A stretch of 64,000 nucleotides of DNA from Acanthamoeba lenticulata (taxonomy: Eukaryota > Discosea > Longamoebia > Acanthamoebidae). Both the position numbers and the translations under genes were made by a program. Location: assembly GCA_002179805.1 (NCBI GenBank), contig NAVB01000490.1, positions 39,646 through 103,645 of the forward strand. The letters run 5' to 3'. The notes beneath the pieces were generated by a model. It saw only the letters and a list, made by a program, of their open reading frames with translations, made no database searches and was not told the origin of the DNA. Numbering within the stretch: the first letter of the stretch is position 1; each line of letters begins with the position of its first letter. Of the stretch, positions 55,201-64,000 are shown one piece after another.

Positions 55201-57771
55201 CGACAGCCGCCGGGGCCTCCGCCGAGGGTTTGTGCGTGGTCGGCAGCGTGGTCGGCAGCACGGTCACTGTCGCGGACTGTGTGCCGCTTCGGCTCTGCGC
55301 AATGACCCGTGCGAGCTGCTGCTGAGGCTGTGCCTGCGGGAGCGGAATCTTCTGCAGCTTCTCTGGTACAGGCAACTGGGGCTCTTCGGGCTGGGGCGCA
55401 ACTGCGTCAGCCACATCGACCTTGACTGTTTCAGCAGAAGTGGACCGCTGCTGGACGCTGCTGTCCTCAGTCGAGACCGCCGTCATCACGCTGGTGACAA
55501 CTGCCGTCTGCTGGCCACTGAGATTGGTCCTCGCCCCTCCTCGGTGGTGGTGATGTGGCTGGTGTTGGGAGGCCACCACCAACGGGAAGTTGCGCCGCTC
55601 GTTCTGGTGGCGTTTTATACCGATCAAACGTGAGCAACATTCATGGCCAATGATAATGGGCGCGGGATTGAGGAGCTGACTGACCTTGAGGCTCGTGGCC
55701 TTACCGTACTCGAGCAATACGATGCCGCGCTCCAGGGCCAGGTCAAGCGCGGTGAAGTTTTCGGCGTTGGGAAACGCGAGGTCGGCGCCCATCGCGATCA
55801 GGAGGTCGGACAGCTTCTTGGCCAGGGCCGGGTCTTCCGTCTCCAGAGCGTAGTGCAGCGCCGTCTTGCCTGACTTGCTGACGACGTCCACTTTGGCCCT
55901 GTATTCGAGCAAGATCGACGCGCAGTTGCAGTGTCCGTTCTTGACGGCGTGCTGCAGCGCCGTGTAGCCTACGATGTGGCCGTGTGAGTTCCGTACGAGA
56001 AGAGGCGGTACATGATGGACGGGATGAAACGCACCGCCTTCGTCGAGCGCGTCCAGGCGAGCCTTGTAGGCGATGAGCAGCATCACGCTCGCGATGTCAC
56101 CGTTGCCAGCAGCGTAATGCAGCGGTGTGGCGCCATTCGCGTCCTGTGCTCGTGATGGTTCGTTAGTTAGCTTTCAATTGAACAATGTGGGCGCCATGGT
56201 GTGGCGATGCTGAAAGCCACACACCTTGACGTTGGGGTCGGCCCCAGCACCCAGCAGTTGAGTGAGCATGTGGCTGAGCCCTTCAAACGCGGCGACATGA
56301 AGTGGATATACGCCTTGCTGCACCCAGAACGAAATAATCAATAAAAAGAAACAAAACAAAGAACAAAGGAAGGCTAAGCGCCGCACGCGGTCCGCTTGGT
56401 TGGCGTCGGCGCCCATTTGGAGCAGCTTGCACAAGATGCGCGAGTCGCGGCCGTAGACGGCAAAGTGCACGGCGCTGCAGCCCTGCTGGTCCTGCTGGTT
56501 GACCTTGGCCCCGAACGAGAGCAGCAGACACGCGACATCGTAGTGCCCGTTGTAGATGGAGCTGTGGAGAGGCGTCGCCCCGCTGTCGTCCAGCGCGTCA
56601 ATGTCCAACGGCTGCGACAGCAAGCTGAGGGTGGCGTCGTAGTGGCCAGCAAAGGCTACTTTGTGGAGCGGCGTGTAGCCCCGACGATCCTTTTGCTGTA
56701 CGTGGGCCCCTTTGGCCAGTAGAACGTCTATGGTGTCTGCCGAGCCGCCAAAGGCTGCCTCGTGCAGGGGTATGTTGCCATCAGTGTCTTGTGCGTTGAC
56801 GCGAGCACCGTTTTCGAGAAAGAAAGAGACCATCGCCTGCACGCAGGAAAAGGCAGCGAGTTAGCGCTTGCTGCGGGGCTTGAGTGGGGGGGGGGAAGTA
56901 CAGTGTCTCCAAACAGGGCGGCCCAGTGCAGAGGAGACCGGCCGCCAGGTCCCTTCACATCCACCTGAGCGCCCTTTTCTACGAGCAGCCGCACCACATC
57001 GAGACCGCCCTGCCCTGCCGTGGCTGTGGTGGCATTTAAAATTAAGATTAGAAAACAAATGAAACGACCCTTGTTGTGGTTTAAATGGGGTGTGTTTCTC
57101 AGATAGCCGCTCGTACCAGCAACAAGGGGCGGAACGTCGAGGTCAGGACTGTTGAGCAGAGCGAGATAGCGTTTTTTCTTGAGCAGATGCGGAAGCTTTG
57201 ACTCTCCTCTTGGCGAAGTGGGGTCTGCTGGGTTGGGCAAGGGCAGCTGCACTGCTTCAAGCAGGCGATGGATGCGTCGCTCGTTGTTATGGCGGATAGA
57301 GAAGAAGGCACGTCCCAACTTCTTTTTCTTCTTTTTCTTCTTCTCCTCCTCAGGTTCGTCCTCACTTGAAGAGGCGTCTCCTTCCTTCTCCTGGACCGTG
57401 ACCATGTTGCCAAAGGAAGACTGCAATCCGGGACGTACGAGATGGCGCCTTTCACTCATGGTCTTTGTTGAGGAGGTTGACGCCGCTTGACCTGCTGTTT
57501 TGCCTCGGCTCTCCCCGGGCATGCCAATGACGGTACCTCTGTGGGTGCCTGACCGACTCGCTAATTGGCCAGTCGCGTTAGACACCACGGCTGAGCTGCG
57601 GTCCCCGGCAGGAGCTCCCTTGGCTTCCAGAAGAGCGCTGAAGTCGGGACCCATAGAAGCTCGCCTCTTGTTCTGAATGTAGGGTTGAGTTCTGGCTCCT
57701 ACTGTCACATCATCTTGCGGTGCTTTGCCCCCTGGTCTCGTCGCCACAACGGGCTTGAAACCAGGCTCCAT
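52255..57771 (-). CDS. Ankyrin-repeat formin (ANK-FH1-FH2)
   Basis: Formins nucleate and elongate unbranched actin filaments. About fourteen exons run leftward from MEPGFKPVVAT (57771). A basic/acidic N-terminal region (EPEEEKKKKKKKK) is followed by nine or so ankyrin repeats, 57120-55680. Examples are GGRSPLHWAALFGDT, DGNIPLHEAAFGGSADT, RGYTPLHKVAFAGHY, SGATPLHSSIYNGHYDV and GYTALQHAVKNGH. A Pro-rich FH1 follows at about 55215-55085 (APPLP-, PPPLLLPSF, PAPPPPLMGG). FH2 starts with KLRRFEWDPISED at about 55060 and includes DEAALQQLFAVK and the lasso/post region. ALKRILQYTLSTVNCLNAG (about 54030-53960) is the FH2 core (L-x-x-I-L-x-x-x-L-x-x-x-N-x-L-N-x-G), then LPQLKEM and LDAAIAQGLAKNVQQLSR. 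A coiled, Gln/Arg-rich C-terminus follows, without a clear DAD. Exons beyond 52760 are uncertain. No GBD/FH3 was seen. The ankyrin array takes its place. Confidence 0.87.
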
Positions 57772-57934
57772 CCTCGACACCTCTTGATATTACCTGTTGA
57801 AGAGGCGCGTTTTTAGGGAATGGAAACACAAAAGAAAATCTTTCGCGAAGAGAAAAGTAGGCATATGTTTTTTCTTGATAATATTTTTGATAATATTGAT
57901 TATTTTGTTTGGCTTGAGGCTGCCCAGCACGTTT

Positions 57935-60900
57935 TTACACAGTCGCTGAGGCGTCATCATCACCCACCTGGGTGTCCAGGAAGGCAACGATCTCCTCCAT
58001 CTTCGGCCGCTTGTCAGCTGACGCGTGCCAGCACTTCTTCATCAGCTTCCGGTAGGGAGGCGGGCAGTCGGCCGGAATTTGAGGGCGCTTGCCCTCGAGC
58101 ACGTCGAGCGACACGCCCATGAAGTTGCGCCCGGCGTAGGGCTCCTTGCGCGTGAGCATCTGCCACATGATGACGCCGAACGAGTACATGTCGGCCCGCT
58201 CGTCGTACTTTTCTCCGCGAATGATCTCTGGCGCGGTCCAGCAGGGCGTGCCGCAGCGGGTCATGGTGGCGTTCTCCTCCTTGATGCGCGCGAACCCAAA
58301 GTCGGCCACCTTCACGTTCCAGTTCTCGTCCACCAGCAGGTTCGACGGCTTCAGGTCCCGGTGCACGATCACCGGCTCCAGCGAGTGCAGGTAGTTGATC
58401 CCCAGCGCCGCCGAGCGGAGCATGCGCAGCTTTTGCTTCCACGTGAGCTTGATCGCGTTGTCGCCAAGGATGTCCTTGAGCGAGCCCTGCTTCATGAACT
58501 CGGTCACGATGCACAGGTTGGGCTTCTTCACGCTCGCGCCGATGAAGAGAACGATGTTGGGGTGGTGGAGCTCGGACAAGAAGGCCATCTCGGCGCGGAA
58601 CTCGAGCATGCGCCTCTCGTCGAGCTTCTGCTTGATGAACCGCTTCACCGCCACGTCGACGCCCTTCCACTTGCCGCGGTAGACCACGCCGTAGGACCCG
58701 AGGCCCACCTGCTTGCCCACCTGGATCTCGCCAAAGTCGATGATCCACCGGCACAGGTTGGCCGATGTGAGGAAGGTGTCCTCCTTGAACATCATACCCT
58801 CGCCCACCGCCGTCTGCATATCACCGCTGCCGCTGTTGTCCTCGTTGCCGTCAGTCGAGGCGTGGCTCCGGTCCTTTCCGCTGCGGTGGTGCCCGCCCGA
58901 GGCCGCGTCAGACGTCGACGTGGTCTCGCCGTCCTTGGTGACGCCGCCAAAGAAGCGCGCCTCGAGGCCGTCGACCTTGAGCTCGTAGAGCCTCGCACCC
59001 GCCTGCACGTCGGGCATCTCAAACTTGCCCAGCGACACCATCCGCGAGGCCCAGTTCGAAGGGCCGGCCGTGTCGGCGTCGGCCTCGCCGGCGGGGGCGC
59101 CAACGAGCTTGGCGTGCGCGGCGTGGCTCAGGACGATCTGGCCGCCGTGAGTCATGGCCGTGATGCGCGCCGCGGCGTTGACCACCGGGCCGATGTACTC
59201 CACCCGGCGCGTCATCGGATCGCGCACGGCTCGAGGCGTGCCCACGTGCACGCCCATGCGCACGCGCAGGCCCTTGAACAGCACGCGGTCGTCCGTGTCG
59301 CCCCACTCCTCGGCCGCGCCCGGGTGGTCGAGCAAGGACTCGGGCCACTCGACCCGCAGCAGCTCGCGCTGCACGTCGCAGCACCAGGCCACGGCGTCGG
59401 CGGCGTGCTGGAAGGCCATGCAGAAGGAGCCCTCGCCGCTGTTGCGGTCGCGCAGGAACACGACCTCGTAGCCGCGGTGCCGCTTGAGCGCCGCGCGCAG
59501 GGTCTCGTTGTGGGCCAGCGTGGCGTCGCGCATGGCCGCGGCGTTGAACTCCCAGAGCGAGGCCGCTCGGGTGATGTCCGTGAACACGATGGCCACCTCG
59601 CCCTCGGGCGCGCGCACGCCCCCGCCAGCGGCCGCATGGGCGGACAGGTTGCGTGACGCGTTGGACGACGAGGACGAGCCGGTCGAGGTCGAGCCGGCCG
59701 TCGACGGCAGCGTCCACGACCCATAGCTGCCGGGTCCCCTCTTAAGCTTGGGCTCGGCGCCGATACCACCGCCCGATTGGCCGCCGCTGCTCGACGAGGA
59801 CGAGGTCTTGGAGGTCATGCCTCCAGAGACCGAGTCGCCGTGCATGGACGACAGGCGCGTCATGATCTCGAGGAAGGTCGGTCGGATGACCGGGTCGCTG
59901 TGCCAGCAGCTTGTGATAAGCTGCTCATACTCGGGCGGGCAGGTCAGGACCTCGGGCATCTCCGGCCGGATGTTGTCGCGGATGACCGCCACGGCGATGG
60001 CCGCCGGGCTCAGGCCAAAGTAGGGCTGCTCGCGCGTGAGCAGCTCCCAGAGGATGATGCCAAACGAGTACACGTCGGCCAGGATCCAGTCAGTCTCCGA
60101 GGACTCGTTGAGCACCTCGGGCGCCGTCCAGTGCACGCTGCCAGCGGCGTTGTTGGCGCCGCCCTTCTGGGCGTCCTCCTTGAACTTGGTGAGGCCAAAG
60201 TCGGAGACCTTGACGTTCCACTTGTTGTCGAGCAGGAGGTTGAGCGACTTGAGGTCACGGTGGACGATGCCCGACGAGTGGAGGAAATGCATGCCCTTCG
60301 ACGCCTGGTAGGCCATCTTGGCCTTGAGCACGAATGGAATTTCAGGAATGAGCTCGTTGTGGAGAAGGTCAAAGAGGGAGCCGAGGGCCATGAACTCCAT
60401 GACGATGCACATCTTGGGCGGTTTGGTCGAGGCGGCCATGAAGAGGACGACGTTCGGGTGCCGAAGCGAGGTCATCACGCGCACCTCGTCGTGGAAGCTC
60501 TTCTCCATGTCCTTGGTGATCTTCTCGGACGCCATGACCTTGACGGCCACTTCGGTGCCCTTCCACATGGCACGATGCACCTCGCCGTAGCCGCCGGCGC
60601 CAAGCTGCTCGCCCACTTCGAGCTCGGCGTAGTCGATCTCCCAGTCGTCGGTCTTGTTGTTCTTGTGCTTGATGTAGAACACCAGCACGAGGATCAAAGC
60701 GGCCAGCAGAAGCAAGATGACAACCACCACGGGGATGACCACCGCTGTTTTCATCAAGAAAATCAAAAATAATAAAATTGAATTGAATAATAAAAATATG
60801 TGAGAATGAATCCGGAAAGGTTCAAATGAAGGCGAGGCAAAGGCGAACCCATGGCGACGGTGGAGGCGTCGCTGGTCGAGCTCGCCGACACGGGGCGCTC

Positions 60901-63617
60901 ACAGTACTGCCCCGTCAGGCCAGAGTCGCACACGCACACGCCGCTGGAGCACTGTCCGGCGTCGGAACACAGCTGGCCGTCGTTGATGCAGCTGGCCAGG
61001 GCGCTCACCGTCGCGCCGTTGCAGGTGAAGGCCTTGAGCTGGTTCAGGAAACTGCTCCACAAGAAGGGGTCCGAAGAGGCCAGGATGAAGCCCTGCCGAT
61101 CGGCCGATTGCTTGGCCTCGGCGTTGGCCTGCGTGTAGTAGAAGAAGTCGGCCAGCGCCGCCGCTGCGCTGCAGTCCTCCATCGTCTGGCTGCGGTAAAT
61201 GAACGACCCAAACGCGGCTAACGGCCAGCTGTCGGCTCCCTTGCCTGCGCGTGACGGTTTCACCCACACGTGAGTCCAAACACACACTAGTCATGCTTGA
61301 AGAGCGAGGCCGTCCGTACTGAGGACGATGACGCCATAGTCGGGGTCGGATGTCGAGGCCAGGTAGTCGGTCAGCGCGGCCTGGATGGTCATTGCGTTGG
61401 CCTGCACCACGGCGCCAGCCTTGTTGTACATGTTGGCCGCGTCCAGCGTGGGCGTCTGTCCCGCGAAACCGCGCTTGGTGAGCACGCACAGGTCTCTCAG
61501 CCCCCGGGGAAGCTTTGGCCGTACCAGCAGGGCGTCGTAGAGGTTGATAAAGGCGAAGCTGCCGGCCGTGGTCGACATCGTCGAGAGCATCTGAGAGTAG
61601 TTCTTGGCGGCGATGGTCTGGGCCAAGTCCTGGACGGGGAAGTTGGGCACGTCGGTGACGCCCACCTGCTGGGCGAACGCCGGCACCGTGGCGTTGAGCA
61701 TGGTGGTGAACATCTCCGTGATCGACGAGTTTGTGGCCTCGGTGACGACCACGATCGGCTTGGCCGGGAGGGCCGCCGCGGTGGCGTTGGCGTTAAGCGC
61801 TTTGATGCGCGGGTCGTTCCACATGGTGATGTCGCCTAGGTAGATCCCCGCAAGCGTATCAAAGTCGAGCACCAGGGCCAGCCCGGCGTTGGTCAGCTCG
61901 GCCAGGTTGTAGGCCGGCGCGACGCCAAAGACGACAGCCGGTGAGAGGGCGATGTCGGGTATAGTCGCCGCCAACGAGGGCTCGACGCCGTTCGACGAGA
62001 TTCCAAAGTGCTCGTCAAAGGTGATCAGCTGGCGCTTGGCCTGGGCCGTCGAGGCCTCGTAGTACTTGATCGTCGCTTGGCTGGTTGACTGGCTGGTGGT
62101 CCACGAGGTGAAGATGGGCAGCGCCGGGCCGGCGCCGATCAAGTACGACCGGTTGAGCGCCCGCTCGCCGTTGCACTCGATGGTCCGGAACAGGTCGAGG
62201 ATGTTCTTGCGGAGGCTCACATCGATCGGCACGTAGCCGATGCTGGACGCCAGCGTCGACGCGGCGTCGTTGGTCTGGGTCCAGGCTACGAAGCGGATGA
62301 GCTCGGCCGGGTTGGTGCAGTCCACGGCGGTGATGCTGTGGTTGATCAGGATGTAGGTGATGTAGGCCATCGGCCATGAGCTCCCGCCCGGCGCGTCGGT
62401 GATGGGCGCCGTAAGGTCGCCGCCGCTAAAGTTTGCGGCAAAGTCGGCCATGGCCGACTGCACCGAGGCCACGGTGGGCGCCATGAGGTTGCCAGCCTTA
62501 TTGTACATGTACGCCCACGGCAGGCCGGCCCCCTCGCAGTCCAGCTGGGAGAAGAACGACATGCTGTTCGGGTTGGCCTGGATGGACGAACGTCAGTCGG
62601 TCCATTCGCGGGCCCGCGAGCTCAGCAACAGCTGTTGCCGTACCTTAAGCCAGGCGAGGCGCCTGGTCGTGGTGCCGGCCTCGAAGGCGCGGCCATCGCG
62701 CGCAGGCGGAATGCCGGCCATGGAGTAGTTGGCGGCCTCGAGAACAGCGCGGAAGGTCTCGCTGAAGGAGGCCAGCGTCAACTTGAACGTCTCTGAAAGC
62801 GTAACGGCAAGGTTCACGTTGTAGCCAAGGGTGATGTTGGCAGCCGGCAAGGTGAGGTTCGGGTTGAGCGCCTTGATGCGCGAGTCGTTCCACATCGAGA
62901 TGTTGCCGGCCCAAATGAGGCCAGTGAGCTCTCGATCCAGCCTCTAATCAATCGAAACCAAAAGGTCAATCAAGAACAAATTCTGAAGATCTGGAGAGGG
63001 CGTGCGTACAAGCCTAGTGGTGGAAGCATTGAGGCCGTCGATGTTGTAGGCAATCACCAGAGCCTGACCAAAAAGTGGAAACTGTACCACACTCGCGTCA
63101 TTTGCGGCGGGACGGTCGATTGCCACGAAATCCTGCGCATGTCCACATGCGTAAAGAACAAGATTGAACAAATATTGGAATTTTAAATTATTTTTTAAAA
63201 AAGGTAATTAAAGTCATGATTGGTGCGGTTAGTAAAATATTAATTTACCACTTGGCGCCCATAGAACCGGGTAAGAGCGTTGCTTGTGTTGGTAGGCACA
63301 TAGGATACGCTGCCGATACCACATCACGTGAGGAACTAGCTTGGTGCTCACGGGTGAATCACAGAGGCCGCGTACCTGACATCATCTCGAGAGAAGGTGT
63401 AGCGATCAGCCCAGGTCTGCAGGATGGTACGAGGTAGCGCCGAGCCGTCTCCGTAAAGCTTTGCCGTCAGAGCAGCTGGAGGAGCGAAATTCCTTCAATG
63501 GTCAGCGGCCAACTCAAACCTTGAAGACGCAACGTTTGGTGAGGCAGTCGCACCTTCAACGCGCTCTGGGCTGGGTACAAGTACAAAGAGAAGAAGACAC
63601 CAGACAACCATGGCCAT
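57935..63617 (-). CDS. Receptor: 2x PstS-like ectodomain, EGF, TM, kinase-cyclase-kinase
   Basis: A single-pass receptor assembled from about nine exons. Exon 1 (from ATG 63617) encodes a signal peptide (MAMVVWCLLLFVLVPSP). Two phosphate-binding-protein-like (PBP/PstS) domains follow, the first from LYGDGSALPRTILQTWADRY (about 63460) to about 62100, the second about 62100-61290. Both carry GDITMWNDPRIKALN-type motifs and AYMYNKAGN/ANMYNKAGA. A Cys-rich EGF-like unit (CSSGVCVCDSGLTGQYCERP) precedes the splice TVAM-AVVIPVVVV into a transmembrane helix (60750-60685). Kinase 1 (about 60630-59860; GAGGYG, VAVKVM, HRDLKSLN, DFG, WTAPE), a class III cyclase domain (about 59620-59090; FTDI, VNAAARI) and kinase 2 (about 58740-57950; GLGSYG, HRDLKPSN, DFG, WTAPE) are in one long exon. 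Both kinases are TKL-type, with all catalytic residues. In the cyclase the expected second metal Asp appears as Glu in GEGSFCMAF. Confidence 0.88.
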
Positions 63618-64000
63618 GAACTTCGACAAGGTAGATGTGAAGAGAACGGGAGGGTGGATGTGAATGAGCAGTGTGCTGCCGGCGACTACAAGTAGGAATG
63701 ACTGCCAGCCACGGAGACCCGCGGCAACACGGTAGCCCCGCCAATCACTTAAGTGGCTACCGTCGCGGGTGATGACGATCTAGGCCTGGGTCAATGACTT
63801 GGCATTGGTGATTGTGGACCGGATGATCAACTTCCCACCCCAGGTCACCCAGCGACAGTCATTCCGGAAGTTGAATGGCCAGTTACTCCGAATGCAACAG
63901 CCTGTTTCTACCGCAGACACTTTTTGGCCAATCGCACGAGAAGCTCTTTTAGGCTTTTCCCAGTTCTCGTCTGCAGATCACTACGAGAGGAAAACAAAAA
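63618..64000. promoter_or_regulatory. 5' flank of receptor gene, to window end
   Basis: No coding segment is supported in these 383 bases. They contain a bulged inverted repeat at 63717-63770 and a CCAAT motif in ggccaatcg (about 63938-63946). The promoter of the leftward receptor gene is expected here. Confidence 0.45.
63717..63770. repeat. 54-base bulged inverted repeat (16 base pairs)
   Basis: ACCCGCG (63717-63723) pairs with CGCGGGT (63764-63770), and ACGGTAGCC (63729-63737) pairs with GGCTACCGT (63755-63763). There are sixteen perfect pairs, one five-base bulge (GCAAC) on the left side and a 17-base loop containing CCAAT. It lies 100-154 bases upstream of the receptor ATG, so it is in the promoter or the 5' UTR. 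Confidence 0.75.

Noticed and set aside
58025..59656. A 543-residue + strand open frame
   Set aside because: It is antisense to the kinase-cyclase-kinase exon and a shadow for the same reason. The His/Arg/Val-rich sequence has no motif.
63717..63770. tRNA or tRNA-like gene at the hairpin
   Set aside because: Only one stem-loop forms. There is no D arm, T arm (GTTCRANYC) or anticodon loop.

Overview
The window reads as nuclear chromosomal DNA of a GC-rich, intron-dense amoeba, most consistent with Acanthamoeba (Amoebozoa, Discosea). The evidence is indirect: GC-rich exons, many short introns that often begin GTACG, GTGCG or GTCCG, very long antisense open frames that are codon-bias artefacts, transmembrane receptors that combine two kinase domains with a nucleotide cyclase, F-box/GCPW repeat proteins of the kind shared with giant viruses of amoebae, and a B12-dependent ribonucleotide reductase that few eukaryotes have. 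No species assignment was computed.

Layout, left to right: class II ribonucleotide reductase (-, runs off the left edge), divergent from a Dbl-type RhoGEF (+); an apparently gene-free kilobase; RCC1-SAM-tyrosine-kinase protein (+); an AKAP7-like 2H phosphoesterase (-); two identical elongator tRNA-Met genes (-); a SAP-domain protein (-) with E2F-like palindromes upstream; an Acinus orthologue (-); an unrecognised charged protein (+); the NatC catalytic subunit NAA30 (+); a very large RasGEF carrying serial talin-like F0/F1 ubiquitin folds (+); a four-CBS SNF4-like protein (+); an F-box/GCPW-repeat protein (+), tail to tail with DPH7 (-); an ambiguous 1.1 kb stretch; a very small histone-fold protein resembling CENP-W (-), divergent from PDCD2 (+); exportin-T (+); a cytochrome b5 front-end desaturase (+); the Golgi protein GRASP (+); a polyglutamine protein (+); a remnant and a nonsense-interrupted copy of the GCPW family (-); a LicD/fukutin-like protein (+); an ankyrin-repeat formin (-); and a receptor with two PstS-like ectodomains, an EGF-like module and a kinase-cyclase-kinase cytoplasmic part (-).

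The genes do not form a pathway. Signalling dominates by length (RhoGEF, RasGEF, RCC1-kinase, receptor kinase-cyclase, formin, CBS protein), mixed with housekeeping functions (NAA30, DPH7, PDCD2, XPOT, Acinus, GRASP, tRNA-Met). Exon boundaries were read by eye from splice motifs and protein continuity. Outer coordinates of genes are firmer than individual junctions. The points most worth a second look are the ankyrin-formin fusion, the tandem F0/F1 repeats on the RasGEF, the two-exon or three-exon CENP-W-like gene, the class II reductase with a possible mitochondrial presequence, the decaying GCPW-repeat copies, and the bulged 54-base hairpin upstream of the receptor gene.
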